A DNA stretch of 64,000 bases from Maratus speciosus (Eukaryota; Arthropoda; Arachnida; Araneae; Salticidae), in contig OZ010787.1 in the NCBI GenBank assembly GCA_963932465.1, forward strand, positions 31,066,087 to 31,130,086, in the 5' to 3' direction. The notes below the pieces were generated by a model. That model was not told the DNA's origin, ran no database searches, and saw only the letters and a list, made by a program, of their open reading frames with translations. Both the position numbers and the translations under genes were made by a program. This document shows positions 1 to 11,180 of the stretch, in pieces (the stretch's first letter is position 1; each line of letters begins with the position of its first letter).

Positions 1-894
1 TTATCTTTTCATTGAGTTACTCAAAACTCATCTGAGTTTTCAGACGTGAACAGGGAATGAATTCTAAGAGGGTACCTCCTCAAAAATGGCGGTCTAAGTT
101 ATCTTAAACATTCGATCTGAACAGGGTATTAGGTTTTAGACATCGATAATTTGACAGGATCTATTTAAAAAGGATAATTTCTTTTTGTAATGCTTAATTC
201 ATTTTGAATATTTTTTCGAATACACTTCACATTATTCTAACAGATTCGATTTTATTAAATTGTGCAAAGTAGTCTGTTCTATTGAATCCCTTAACTAATG
301 CTATGCTCATATCAAAATAATTTGACTAATTTAAACTAATTTATTATTTCATTACAATTAAATATATTTTTTTCTAAATTGGAAAAGAAATCCTTGCTTT
401 AATTTTTTGTACATACCTGTACTGTTAGGATATTATAAATCTTATGTTATGCATTTCTGGTAACAGCATATTTCCTCTTCAAGGAAAAAAAATCTCGTTT
501 GAAGTGAAGACGTGTATCTATTTAATTTTGTTTAGCTTTGGTAATGCACAAACGAGGAAAAGTAATTATGGAATTTTATGAAGATTTTCTAAGTTTTTAC
601 GGAAGTGTCCTTCAGTTATTTCAAAACTTCAAAACTATTTTGAAACCATGAAATAAATATTATTTCCATACGATTTATTCTGAAAGTTATATAATTCAAA
701 GTAAAATTATGCGTTAAGAAGCGTTAAAGTAATTTATCTATTACAAGTTTGGCAAGTACCTTACTATTTAAAAAATATCAAGCTAATACTTTAATGCAAG
801 TATTTTCGACAATATTTTACTTCACAAGAAAATTGTGATGCCTTTTTGTTTGTTTCAGCGACATTTTTAAATTAAAGTAACAACATTTTATTTT
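1..894. other. AT-rich non-coding stretch, nothing recognised
   Basis: No reading frame, RNA gene, clear inverted repeat or target duplication could be supported here. It is AT-rich sequence ending at the TTAA of the first recognisable MITE. Confidence 0.5.
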
Positions 895-1103
895 TTAACA
901 CTAGAACAGCTGGCAATTTTACGCAAGTTTTATAAAAAGTATTTCACAATAGAATTTTTATTTCAAACTACTTAACTTATTTGATTGGTCTCTTTTTGTT
1001 CTACATACATTTAACATATTTTATGAAACAAATTCCGGTTCGAATCGACTATTATCAATTTGTCAGGGGTCAAAATGATCCCTAACGGCAGTTCTAGTGT
1101 TAA
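895..1103 (-). mobile_element. TTAA MITE, family C (copy C1)
   Basis: Bounded by TTAA at both ends (895-898 and 1100-1103) with inverted CACTAGAAC / GTTCTAGTG termini. TTAA duplication with C(A/C)CT ends is the piggyBac pattern. The right end carries an imperfect palindrome around 1066-1082 (GGGGTC...GATCCC). It is about 209 bp, non-coding and non-autonomous. Confidence 0.8.
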
Positions 1104-1487
1104 AGAAGTGAACTACTTAACTATTGGTGAAAATTTAGATCCATATATATATTTAAAAGTCATTACAATATATATTAATTACTAGCGTAAATACCCGTCT
1201 TAGGACGGTGGGTACGAATTGTGTTTTTCACTTAAAATTTGAAAAACTGATAAAAAAATAATTGACAATATGGAAGCGTTTAGATGAGCAAAGTTCGGCT
1301 AGTTTATGTTCTAATAAACGCACAATTAGCTTTTACAATATTTCTGGGTAGACCAGGTTTTCCGGTTAATATATTATAACAAAATTAAGATTTCGTAATA
1401 AAAGAAAAAAATTAATAAACATGCAATAAAAGTGCGTAATTAAAACAGTCTGCTGCAACTATTGAAATAAGACTACTTTTTTTTTAA

Positions 1488-2420
1488 TAACACTTAGAAA
1501 TTGTTTTTTTATTGTTTACCCCCCCCCTCCATTTTTTTAAATATGTATATTGATTAATAAATAAGTATCGCGGGTTGAATCCCATCCGTCTAATACCCTA
1601 AGCTTCTGTCCTCCTGATGCAAAGCTATAAATCAAAAATTATTAATTTTACTTTTCGTATAAATATTAATTTTTTACTTTTAAAATATGGGATATTTTTT
1701 TTGTTGTTGTTTTTGTTTTTTAGTTTAAATTTACATACACCTTTATATAGAAAATGAGAATATAAGTAATGTGTAATTTAAAATTAAGTTACAAAATGCC
1801 AGGATATTATTTCGGGGAGGGCGGGGGCGACTAATCCCCTAAGCTTCTGTCCTCCTGGTGCAAAGCTAATAACACTTTGAAATTGCTATTTTATCGTTTA
1901 CCCCACCCCCCTTCCTCCCCCTCCAATTTTTTTTATATGTAAATTTAAAATAAGTATCGCAGGTTGAATCCCATCCGCCTAATCCCCTAAGCTTCTGTCC
2001 TCCTGATGCAAAGTTATAAATCAAAAATTATTAATTTTACTTTTCGTATAAATATTAATTTTTTACTTTTAAAATATGGGATGTGGTTTTTTTGTTGTTG
2101 TTGTTTTTGTTTTTTAGATTAAATTTACGTACACCTCTATATAGAAAAGGAAAATATAAGCAATGTGTAATTTAAAAATAAGATACAAAATGCGAGGATG
2201 TTATTTCGGGGAGGAGGGGGCGACCAATCCTCTAAGCTTCTGTCCTTCTGATGCAAAGCTATAAATCGAAAATTATTAATTTTACTTTTCGTATAAATAT
2301 TAATTTTTTACTTTAAAAAAATGGAATATGTTTGATTTTTTTTAAAGCTTAAATTTACATACACCTGTATATAGAAAAGGAAAATATAAGTAATGTGTAA
2401 TTTAAAAATAAGTTACAAAA
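1488..2420 (+). repeat. Tandem repeat, about 390-bp unit
   Basis: The motif AAGCTTCTGTCCTCCTG recurs near 1600, 1841, 1989 and 2234, with alternating spacings of about 241, 148 and 245 bp. This gives a unit of about 390 bp present slightly more than twice, each unit holding two motif copies. C-rich tracts (about 1520 and 1903) and a GTT-rich microsatellite recur in register. No coding capacity is visible. Confidence 0.8.
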
Positions 2421-2639
2421 TAATAAGTCTAAAATATTTAAATTGATTACTTTTTTAAAAGAAAGTCAGTTTTATCAATTTTTTGCAAGGAAAAAAAGGA
2501 TATTTTAAAAAATACCATATCATTGTTTTCCGTAATTAAAATTCCTTACATGTCGCAAAGAAAATTTAATATGATTGCAACTTAATACTTGAAATAATCT
2601 CAGTTAGGAAGAAATATCTACCACTGCTCAATTATCAGG

Positions 2640-2781
2640 ATTTGTAACCTTGAGAAGTAATCGCCGGATTCTTGTCAACCAGTGGGAGAATGGAACCTTT
2701 CACCCTTGAGTCTCTTCCTCGGAGATTGGTAAGATTGATGAATTCGCCCCGCCCTGCGTTACACTGCCTTTTATTATATAG
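2640..2781. other. GC-richer, coding-like island of unknown origin
   Basis: About 140 bp near 50% GC in otherwise AT-rich sequence, ending at an inserted A-family fragment. The minus strand reads open to a stop at 2635. The plus strand has a good donor-like site (G|GTAAGA) near 2728. It could be a decayed exon or an unrecognised repeat; no protein family is recognised. Confidence 0.3.
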
Positions 2782-2987
2782 AAATTTGCAATATTTTAGT
2801 GTAAAACAGCCAAACGGAGTAGTTTTTCCTTGTATTGCAGATGTGCAACAGAAGAAAAGATTGGTGTATTTTATGAAAAATTTATCTCTGATTTTTTTCA
2901 TTATTTTTCCTGTGTAATAAACCTTATGAGAATCATATATATAATTTTTTTCGAAACAAAACAAAAAATCGCGCATTTAAGTGTTAA
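2782..2987 (-). mobile_element. Family A composite MITE, 3' fragment (A1)
   Basis: Matches the first half of the A element in reverse: the cytosine-poor internal part, then a terminus reading GCGCATTTAAGTGTTAA. The outer TTAA (2984-2987) is also the internal TTAA of the neighbouring B element, so A appears to have inserted into B there. The other half is missing. Confidence 0.7.
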
Positions 2988-3490
2988 GATAGTGAAGCTT
3001 CAACTGTAACCGCTTTCACATAGGTTCGTGACCGCCGTTTAAAACTTCCACCAAATCATTTATATAGATATGTTCTTCTTATTCAAACTCCTTAATAAGG
3101 CAAAATTCCAGTCATAAATAATGACAGAAACAGACTTTCATTTTTAGTGGTGGTAGTTTACTTTGTCGGTAGTCAGGTCTACGTTACCCCTATAATGTGA
3201 CAACTATTGAAACAAACTGTCTGTTTTACTTGGCAAACTGACACCAGTAAAAATTAAATGATTTTTTTAGCATATTTGTGAGAAAATATTTCCATGTATA
3301 AGGGGCTTAAAAAAGATGAAATTTTCTATTCGATTTTACTGTTGGGATGTTTGCCCCGTCGGTAATGACAAACTGTAGATCCAATTTTAAAAAAGAAACC
3401 GAAAACTTTTGACAACCTACTCAGTTACTTCACTCGCAACAGGTAGATTGTACGCTATATGTTTCCTCCTCATTATTCATAATTCTATTA
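2984..3490 (+). mobile_element. Family B MITE, 5'-truncated
   Basis: Begins at B's internal TTAA (followed by a GTGAAGCTTCAACTG-like stretch) and ends in a degenerate ATTATTCATAATTCTATT. The complete copies at 35233, 46820 and 59499 show B to be about 540 bp with 8-bp target duplications. The first 35 bp or so are lost beside the inserted A fragment. Confidence 0.7.
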
Positions 3491-3544
3491 AAAATACTGG
3501 TATTACAGCTGAAAATATAGGCTGTATGCACTGTTGCACATTTC

Positions 3545-3840
3545 AAATAGATGAAAACTAAAATCTAACTAACATCTAAATCGAAATCTAGTAAACGTAC
3601 AGTTACGTTGATTTTTAACACTGGAATTTTTTTTACCCAGCATATGTTCAACAAATGATAAAATACGTACAATAAATGTTTTTCATTTAAGTGTGAACAT
3701 AATTGTGATTCAACTTGTATAATATTACACAAGAAAATAGTTTAACAAATAGATGAAAACTAAAATCTAACTAACATCTAAATCGAAATCTAGTAAACGT
3801 ACAGTTACGTTGATTTTTAACACTGGAATTTTTTTTACTA
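3545..3840 (+). repeat. Direct duplication of about 92 bp, offset 202 bp
   Basis: 3545-3637 and 3747-3838 are nearly identical, both running from AAATAGATGAAAAC to ACTGGAATTTTTTTTA. They are separated by about 110 bp of unrelated AT-rich DNA. This is a local segmental duplication; no element ends are visible. Confidence 0.85.
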
Positions 3841-3861
3841 CAATAACAATTGTCTACAAAT

Positions 3862-4590
3862 ATAACCCATTAATGCGCGATTTTTTATTTTGTTTCGGAA
3901 AAATTATATATGATTCTCTGAAAGGTTTATTACACAGGAAAAATAATGAAAAAAAATCAGACATACATTTTTCATATAATACGGCAATCTTTTCTTCTGT
4001 TTCACATCCGAAATACAAGTGAAAACTACTGCCGTGTGGCTGTTGTAATAAAAAATATTGCAAATTAGTAAATATTTTAATAAGTATGTCTCCAAATACC
4101 TTATTTTATATAATTATTTATTTATTTTATAATATTTAACTTTTAACCCTTAAATTCCCATGATAGAATACGTTCTAGAAATTACGTAGTTCAGAGAATC
4201 TGACTTTACACCAGAAAGTTTCAGTGGTTAATTTAGCTCTATTTAAATACAGGATATCCTTTATTAATTAATGCAAATATTGCTATTCTAATTTTCTGGT
4301 TCGTATTAGGTATATACGAATAAAAAATCTATTAACACTAGAACGCCCGGAAGGAGTCGATTCGACTCCGACCACATGATTAAATCTCCATTGGAGCCAG
4401 AATTTTTTTCATAAAATAAGGTAAATTTAAGAGACGCAGAATTACGTTAAATAAATCAGTTAAATAATTTTAAATAAAAATTCTGGGGTGAAATATTTTT
4501 ATGAAACTTGAGCAAAATTTCCGGGCGTTCTAGTGTTAAATACGAAGACTATTGTTTGCATATATGCCAATCTGTGCGCTAAAGGGTTAA
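3862..4590 (+). mobile_element. Family A composite MITE (A2) with nested C2
   Basis: Starts at a degenerate TTAA before CCCATTAATGCGCGAT and ends CTAAAGGGTTAA at 4590. As in other A copies it reads as two joined TTAA units: a first half starting CCCTTAAATGCGCG and a second half (from about 4137) with a CACCAG...CTGGT core at 4209-4301 and a TTTGCATATATGC palindrome near the right end. C2 sits in its TTAA at 4332. Confidence 0.85.
4332..4538 (+). mobile_element. TTAA MITE, family C (C2), nested in A2
   Basis: TTAA at 4332-4335 and 4535-4538, termini CACTAGAACGCCCGG inverted at the right. The palindrome GGAGTCGATTCGACTCC lies at 4353-4369 near the left end only. Removing C2 restores the A2 sequence at a single TTAA, showing A2 is older. 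Confidence 0.9.
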
Positions 4591-4890
4591 CTAATAATGA
4601 CATTTTTTAGATTATAAACTTAAAAATATTTATTTATGGTATAAAGAATTTAAATTTTTGGTTTAAACCAAACAAACGTCAAAATGTAGTATTTATTTTT
4701 ATATTTCAATTATTTATCTTCTTACGTCAAACACTTCCAAATTAGTATTGGAGAATATATAATATTATTTAATAAATTTTATAATATGTATTTATTTGTC
4801 ATTATCTTAAGAATTGTTTACATCCTTAGAGGTCATAATGTTACTTTTATGTTATTCAATAAATAAAACTTTTATAAATTATTTCCCAAT

Positions 4891-5098
4891 TTAACACTAG
4901 AACGCCCGGAAATTTTACCCAAATTTCATAAAAATATTTCACCCCAGAATTTTTATTAAAAACTATTTAAGTGATTTATTTAACGTAATGAAGCATCGTT
5001 TAAGTTTAATTTGTTTTATGAAAAAATTTCTGGCTCCAATGGACGTTTAATCATGTAGTCGGAGTCGAATCGACTCCTTCCGGGCGTTCTAGTGTTAA
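4891..5098 (-). mobile_element. TTAA MITE, family C, same subfamily as C2
   Basis: TTAA at 4891-4894 and 5095-5098. Same CACTAGAACGCCCGG ends and same GAGTCG-ATTC-GACTC palindrome as C2, here near the right end, so the orientation is opposite. Confidence 0.9.
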
Positions 5099-5103
5099 AT
5101 GTA

Positions 5104-5297
5104 CCGTAATTTCCCGCGCATAAGCCGCAGCTCATTTAATTCGATTTCTACCAGAATTTTTTTTTTTTTTTTTTTTAATAAAAAAAGTCTTTCCTTTGCT
5201 TAGGATTTATTTGAATTCATTTTTTAAATAAAACTTCCGGTATTAAATACTTAGTTAAGTCTTAGTCAAGCTGCGGTGTATACGCGGGAAATTACGG
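5104..5297. mobile_element. TA-flanked MITE (family CC)
   Basis: Terminal inverted repeats CCGTAATTTCCCGCG / CGCGGGAAATTACGG are flanked by TA (5102-5103, 5298-5299), as in the Tc1/mariner superfamily. Inside, TACCAG (5149) to CCGGTA (5242) spans 94 bp, the same inner module seen in hAT- and piggyBac-like MITEs here. A T-run of about 20 bp lies inside the module. Confidence 0.8.
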
Positions 5298-5606
5298 TAA
5301 CAGAAAATGTACTTAACCCTTTTAGGGACAAAGAACTCCTGTTCTAAAATTTTGAAATCTTTGATTGATACCAGGATTTAGAAAGAACTTTATTTGAAAA
5401 TAAGGATTGAAAATAAGGAGGCATTTCTTCACTTACATTATAAAAGCAAATATTTATTTCAAACTCCTGTTGTCAATGTGGCATTTGAGAATTAAAATTA
5501 AGTGGTATATACAGACGTGTGAAAATTATTAGAATAATCGTGATATTTACGTTAAAATCTTGTTATATTAAAGAAATAATACATTTTAAAAATATTGATA
5601 CATTTA

Positions 5607-5785
5607 ATATTTAGTGTACATCCCCTTGTTATTTATTAAAGATTCTATACGGCTTGGCATACTATGTATGAGTTGTTGGCAATTAATTTGTATTTCGTTG
5701 TCATGATGCCAAATTTGGATGAGTTTTTCTATCAGAACATTCTTGTTTGTGATGTTGCATTTCTTTAATTTAATTAACGAAAACA
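5607..5785 (-). pseudogene. Tc1-like transposase, C-terminal remnant (left arm)
   Basis: Reading right to left, this arm encodes about 50 residues of the Tc1 transposase tail. It includes an IQIW motif, a conserved Cys and the LIHSMPSR motif followed by a NNKGMYTKY ending, as in intact Tc1 proteins. The NPIENLW segment present in the other arm is missing. Nearly identical residues in both arms show one arose from the other. Confidence 0.8.
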
Positions 5786-5812
5786 CTTCCATGGCCTGGA
5801 AACAGTCCGGAT

Positions 5813-6040
5813 ATGAACACTATAGAGAACCTTTGGGCCATTGTAAAGAAAAAATTAAACAAATGCAACATCACAAACAAGACTGGTCTGATAGAAAGGC
5901 TTATTCAAATTTGGCAACGTGACAACGAAATACAAATTAATTGCCAAAAACTCATACAAAGTATGCCAAGACAAGTATGCCATCAATTCTTTAATAAAAA
6001 ACAAGGGGATGCACAAGAAATATTAAATGTATCAATATTT
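5813..6040 (+). pseudogene. Tc1-like transposase, C-terminal remnant (right arm)
   Basis: Starts at an internal Met-Asn matching the NPIENLWA segment just before the last catalytic acidic residue region of Tc1 transposases, here NTIENLWAIVKKK. It continues through LIERLIQIW and LIQSMPRQ. The tail diverges (no KGxxTxY ending). Only the final third of the family's usual ~340 residues is present. Confidence 0.8.
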
Positions 6041-6214
6041 TTTAAATATTTCTTTAATATAACAAGTTTTTAATGTAAATTTCACAATTATTCTAATAAT
6101 TTCCACACGTCTGTATATGTCCCACTGCCTTTCAAGGTGTTGGAAGCACACTCGAATGAATATTCACGACAAAATCTCTCCAAATTTTTCATTTTATTTC
6201 CTGTATTTCTGTAC

Positions 6215-6216
<2 letters not shown>

Positions 6217-6241
<25 letters not shown>
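6217..6241 (+). repeat. Poly-A run
   Basis: Uninterrupted A run of about 25 bp. It has no element tail signature or target duplication nearby, so it is treated as a simple repeat. Confidence 0.9.
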
Positions 6242-6245
<4 letters not shown>

Positions 6246-6296
6246 TCAATGAAGGGCGCGGATGCAATCATTTTCAATACTAAACTAAACTAGTCA

Positions 6297-6480
6297 CTTT
6301 TTTAGGATTCCGTACTTAAAAAGTAAAAACGGAACCATTATAAGATCACTCCTGTGTCTGTCCGTCTGTCTGTCTGTCACAGCCATTTTACTCGTAAACT
6401 ATGGAACGTGGAAAGTTCAAATTCGGGGAAGTAATAAAGACCATTGATCCACATATTTTCAGATTAATAAACATTCATAA
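6297..6480 (+). repeat. Dispersed insect-type repeat fragment (GGATTCCGTAC / GTCT-rich)
   Basis: Contains GGATTCCGTACTTAAAAAG, AAACGGAACC, then GATCACTCCTGTGTCTGTCC and a (GTCT)n run. A closely similar string, a TTCCGTAC/AAACGGAACC pair followed by a GTCT run, is to my recollection abundant in lepidopteran and other insect genomes. GCGGAACCCTCTG at 9023-9035 might be an opposite end. The transposon class is not established here. Confidence 0.5.
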
Positions 6481-7258
6481 ATATATTTAGTAAAAAAGTA
6501 GAGGGGCTAAGTATGCTACTTGAAAAAAATATATATATTCTTTGTATATCATGTGGGGTGTCCTGTGAAAGCTTTTGTAACGCTGAACTCAAAAATACAT
6601 TCCTTTTAATTTTAGGTATTATATTTTCAAAGATATTGTTGAAAATGTAGCGCAAAAATATGTTCGCCCATCTAATTCCGAATCTACTGAAACTAAAATT
6701 ATGAAAAAATTAGAGGTAGTAGACGTTAATTTAAACCTTGCCGGAAAATTATAGCGATTACCCTAGGTCACATAGTTTTTGAGTAATTAGCATTTTTCTG
6801 TTATACACAAATTTCGATTTACGGGCATTCAGAAAAATTGTTGAGCATTGCTGAATATACCTATCTTTGCAGAAGAATAAAAGCATTGTTGATAATGATT
6901 TTCGAAAAAAATCATCTGTAATTAGCCAAGATATTAACCCTTAAATGTACGGTCAGTTTGGACATACACAACGACAGGGGCGGCGTACTCTATACCTAGT
7001 TAACAACTTTTAGTGATATATATATGGGATGAGACTCTAGTCATAAATTATAACTCACTTCTGAGACGAACACTGACATTTATTAAGACGAAAACAAAAC
7101 AAAAATACAGTTAAAAAGCACTCTTTACAATCTATATTTAGCTTAAAAGCAACTGACTTTAGATTCATTTATTTAGCACCGACGAATATTTCTAACATTT
7201 TCTTATGTCGTTTAAATATTCTATCTTATTTCGTCGAAAAATATTCTGTTCCTTTTAA

Positions 7259-7260
<2 letters not shown>

Positions 7261-7290
<30 letters not shown>
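7261..7290 (+). repeat. Poly-A run
   Basis: About 30 consecutive A. Simple repeat. Confidence 0.9.
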
Positions 7291-7292
<2 letters not shown>

Positions 7293-7513
7293 GCGTCGTT
7301 GAACTCTTTTCGTTCTATTTACTTTTTCTGCATTTCCACTTCACACAGCTTCGTTAAGGCTCGTTTTCCTTTTTAATCTCGAAAACAGAATACAACGTCG
7401 GAGGCATTCAGTCTGATTCAAGTGTTCTTACGAAATTCCCACATATATGTGTAATGTAATGTCCAGTAACAGTATAAAAGCAATAAACGTCAAATTTTTA
7501 AAAACATACTAAT

Positions 7514-8275
7514 TTAAGGGGTCTCGGGACTCTAAAAAGTGGAAAAAATGAAAAAAAGACCATTTTCAATATTTAATGCCTTAAAATGTATATGATTTTA
7601 AAACACAATTTTAATTGGAATGAAAAATATAAGTATGTTCTTTCGTTTCATGTATTTAAAAAATATCAAGATACAGAATTAGTATTTATAGGGGGCTCGA
7701 AACTATTTGACAGTTGTTGAACAAAAAATTGGCATAACAGATTACGCACAGGATTACAAAATAAATATTGCAACTAGAATGAAAACTTTGGTGCTTCCTT
7801 ATACTTCAGAGTGTAATAATTTCCCTGAACTTAAATAAATTTGTTTTTAAAGCATTTTTATATTTTTAATGCAATGTTGCATTTAGCTAATACACTATTT
7901 TGAAATTTTCAACAGTAAAATCACCCAAAAAAGTATTTCTTTCTTTGAACAATAAAAAGGAAATTTTAGGTTCAGTTTATACAGACTAACAAGAAATATA
8001 TGTTTTGAAAATTTCATGAAAAAATATTCAGAAGTTTTTGAGGTATCTTGCGCGTTATGGACAAAAAACGCCATTTGGAAAATAATGACTTTAAAGTTTC
8101 GGAAACGCCGCTTCAGCTATTGAACGGGTATAATTCTAAAAGCCAAAACTTCTGTTCTAATGGGAATTTCAAGGAAACAATTATATCAAAATATTCAGAA
8201 AAGATAGGAGTTTAACATATAAAAAAATTAAAATTTCTTAAATTTTGAAGCTTTAAGAGTCCTGCGACCACTTAA
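7514..8275. mobile_element. TTAA-flanked element, GGGGTCTCGGGACTC termini
   Basis: TTAA at 7514-7517 and 8272-8275. Inverted termini GGGGTCTCGGGACTCT (left) and AGAGTCCTGCGACCACT (right). About 760 bp with no coding frame. TTAA duplication fits piggyBac or Kolobok-like elements; the GGGG-type ends differ from the C(C/A)CT ends of the other TTAA families here. It shares its right TTAA with the next E element. Confidence 0.7.
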
Positions 8276-8489
8276 TCCTTTCCCGCACGGAGTAATTCTA
8301 TTTATAAGCTTATGAAATAATGAACTGACACCAGAATTTATAAACGGATTTATTAGAAAATGCGAACTTGCATATTTTCACGTACATGATAAAAGGAAAA
8401 TTTTAATAAATATTCTTGGTGCATTTTGTCTGTTTTGGAATTAAAATTAGGTGTCCGTTTTTTAAGGGCAACGCACTCGAAAGGTTTAA
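8272..8489 (+). mobile_element. TTAA MITE, family E
   Basis: TTAA at 8272-8275 and 8486-8489, with CCTTTCCCGCACGG and CGAAAGG ends. Inner module GACACCAGAATT...TTCTTGGTGC. It adjoins the preceding TTAA element through a shared TTAA. Confidence 0.7.
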
Positions 8490-8919
8490 TTAGAATGAAT
8501 CGCATAAATACTGTGGGATTTGCGATAGTTTGCATTGATTGTATCTCTCAATACGCCTCGAGTGACTTTAAAAGTTTTTTTTAACACCTATCTGGAAAAA
8601 CAACTTTAAACAAAGGTTTTGTTTTAGCTACACTGTAGAAATAAAGGTTATTTCTACGCTGAATTTAGTTTCATGAAATGCCAAATGAAGTTTAACTATG
8701 CGCTGCTTTTATTGTCAGTACCGAATTAAGTTCATCATAAACAGATTAGGATAATATTAAAAAAAGAGTTATACAAATAGCTATATTTGATATTATTTAG
8801 GTTCCATATCTCTTTGAACTTTCATGGTATGCCCATTTACACTTTTTTAATATATACAGTTATACCCAACCATACGTTGTATAGTTTTTTTTACAAAGTC
8901 TTAGTATTCTTTTAGCAAC

Positions 8920-8983
<64 letters not shown>
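8920..8983 (+). repeat. Poly-T run followed by ATT trinucleotide repeat
   Basis: A T-run of about 40 bp, then (ATT)n to about 8983. Simple repeats. Confidence 0.9.
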
Positions 8984-8989
<6 letters not shown>

Positions 8990-9396
8990 GTATAATACAA
9001 TTACAAATTCATATATTTATTCTGCGGAACCCTCTGTAATTCTCGCACTTGACCGTTTATTCTTTAGATATTCCAGTATTTCCTCCCAAAATTGCCATAA
9101 AGTTTTGAATTTATGAACTTTATACTTACGCCATTTGATCTAAAAATCCAAATTACTTTCTTAATAATAATTTTTTTAATTATCCCCATTTAAATGTAAT
9201 ACGTAGAATACGAGTATACACTTAACGCAAGCACACTTGAAAGTATATCCTTAACAAAATCTGTAAAACTTTGTGATGGCTTTTGTATCTTTTGAGATAA
9301 AAATAAAAGTAAAAGTAATCTATGAAAGACACGACTACCTCGCATTCCTTTCGGGATAGCAAGCGATCAGTCAATGGCTGGAAAATTTTTACATAC

Positions 9397-9424
9397 AAAG
9401 GACATTAACGATATCTATCGATTA
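9397..9424 (+). repeat. 28-bp dispersed repeat, copy 1
   Basis: AAGGACATTAACGATATC followed by TATCGATTA also occurs at about 17595-17622, immediately left of the Y element. It has internal dyad symmetry (CGATA..TATCG). Function unknown. Confidence 0.7.
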
Positions 9425-9993
9425 TAGGTATTGAGATGTTCAAGTAAATCGATTTCCAATATTTTTTATAAAGCACTTTGGAATTCCTCCTACATATATA
9501 AGTATCTCTTTTAAGCCACACTTCTAATTTCAGAACGATTTCTTTCATTTCATTTTAAAAATCGATTTTATATCATTTTCTTTTAAGGATATCTATGAAA
9601 TGCAGATTCCTTTTAATGCATTCTTTTAAATGGATATGATTTTGGGGTAAAATTATATAGCTGCAGCACCTAAATTAGTGCATTAACAATGGAAAAAGAT
9701 ATTATTAGTTTGAATAAAGTAGAAAATAATAATAAATTTGATTAATAAATTTAAATATATTTTCTTTTTTGAATACGCAATATTACGGTGTTAAAAAATA
9801 TTATGAAGTATACATTAATAACACTCATTTTCTCATAACTCGGTGACAATTGCTGTTTATAATTGCATATCATAAAATATTAATACTACATCTAACGCCC
9901 ATAACAAATTAACCATTATAGGTCCTTTGTCATTTCTCACTTGACATCGGTACTTTGTCATATAAGTCGTATGGCATTTGTGAGGTAACAAGA

Positions 9994-10720
9994 TTAACCC
10001 TCAAATGCGAGTTTTTTATTTTGCTCAAAAAAGTTATATATGATTCTCTGAAAGGTGTGTTACACAGGAAAAATAATGAAAAAAATCAGAGAAACATTTT
10101 TCATATAATTCGTCAATCTTTTCTATTGTTACACATCTGCAATACAAGTAAAAACTACTGTCGTGTGGCTGTTTTACGCTAAAATATTGCAAATTAGTAA
10201 ATATTTTAATAAGTGTGTCTCCAAATACCTTATTTTATATAATTATTTATTTTATAAAATTCAACCTTTAACTCTTTAATTCCTATAATAGAAAACGGTC
10301 TAGAAATTGCGTAGTTAAGATAATCTGACTTTACACTAGAAAGTTTCAATGGTTCATTTCGCTTTATTTAAATATAGAATGTCTGTTATTAATTAAAGCA
10401 AATATCGCTATTTTAATTTTCTGATGTGAATTAGGTATATACGAATAAAAAAATCTATTAAATTTAACCCATTGAGGGGCACCGGTATATATTATATACC
10501 ACCTACGATTAACGAAGTTTTATACCAGAAAAATTTTATTGATTTTTGCTTTTCAAACTTTGGTGGAAAAAAGCCGTAAAATTGCTTTTACTTATTTTGA
10601 AATAGAATTTTTCAAAGATTCCGGTGTGTGTTCAACATTACAGGAACACAATCACTTGCCCCTCAAGGGGTTAAAACACTGCTGTTTGCATATATGCAAA
10701 TCTGCGCACTAAAGGGTTAA
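9994..10720 (+). mobile_element. Family A composite MITE (A3) with nested D1
   Basis: TTAA 9994-9997 to 10717-10720, opening CCCTCAAATGCGAG and closing TTTGCATATATGCAAA then CTGCGCACTAAAGGG. Its internal TTAA near 10464 is occupied by D1. Conserved A features include the GTTACACAGG segment and the second-half core. Confidence 0.85.
10464..10674 (+). mobile_element. TTAA MITE, family D (D1), nested in A3
   Basis: TTAA at both ends. Termini CCCATTGAGGGGC / GCCCCTCAAGGGG. Palindrome GGTATATATTATATACC at 10484-10500 near the left end only. Inner module TACCAG (10523) to CCGGTG (10626) is 104 bp, slightly longer than in other families. Confidence 0.85.
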
Positions 10721-10894
10721 CCGTTTAGACCAGCATCTCTTACAGAAATTTTATTCGGTTGACACCACTTTTTTTAAGTACCACTTTCACTTGTACTTCG
10801 AAAAAATGTGCACGAGAAGTGTACCATAAAATTTATTTATAAAATATAGTGGTGACAATATAATATAAAATTAGTCGTCCGTGGCAGCCCTGCG
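10717..10894. mobile_element. Fragments of L- and F-like MITEs
   Basis: 10717-10760 resembles the L-family left end (TTAACCGTTTAGACCAGCAT). It runs into a segment with CACC (10763) to GGTG (10854), 92 bp apart, that ends CGTGGCAGCCCTG (10882-10894), the F-family terminus. It looks like a chimera or a nested, truncated pair; the boundaries are uncertain. Confidence 0.5.
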
Positions 10895-11180
10895 AATATT
10901 CACAAAATACTATTACAACCTAGTGTGGAATCATGTATAGAAAGATATCGTCCGATAAGTGTTAAATTAATATATTCGATTAAAATAAGTGTCATATTCT
11001 TAAAAGTTAAAAAAACATAGAATTCATAGAAACGGCTATAAAGTATTCAATATTTTTCTTTTCTATCGCCTAAATAATGGTGGATGCAAGCACTTTTCTG
11101 GTATAGCGTACTAGTACCGGTAACTGTTTTCAATTTCGGTCGAGTTTCCGCAGGGTTTCATCTCCAGTTGTGGGTAATAT

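Larger units (their letters stand above)
5511..6114. mobile_element. Palindromic Tc1-like fold-back element
   Basis: Ends ACAGACGTGTG...CACACGTCTGT, flanked by TA, enclose two divergent copies of the same Tc1-like 3' half arranged tail-out. Each arm carries the C-terminal transposase coding segment and the 3' inverted repeat with AATTATTAGAATAA. The centre is near 5790. It is non-autonomous because the DNA-binding and first catalytic parts are absent. Confidence 0.85.
5313..6143 (+). mobile_element. TTAA MITE, family E, split by a Tc1 fold-back
   Basis: Left TTAA at 5313-5316 followed by CCCTTTTAGGGACAA. The right end is degenerate (TTCAAGGTGTTGG, 6130-6143). Removing 5511-6114 brings GTGGTATA and TATGTCCCAC together, rebuilding the family's subterminal palindrome. 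The Tc1 insertion therefore hit the palindrome centre. Confidence 0.75.

Noticed and set aside
1488..2420. Helitron
   Set aside because: No TC start or hairpin-CTRR end could be placed; the region is explained by a 390-bp tandem unit.
3810..4095. Open frames of 60-70 codons on both strands over A2
   Set aside because: They lie in non-coding MITE sequence and differ between A copies (same at 9955-10182); stops fall at different places in each copy.
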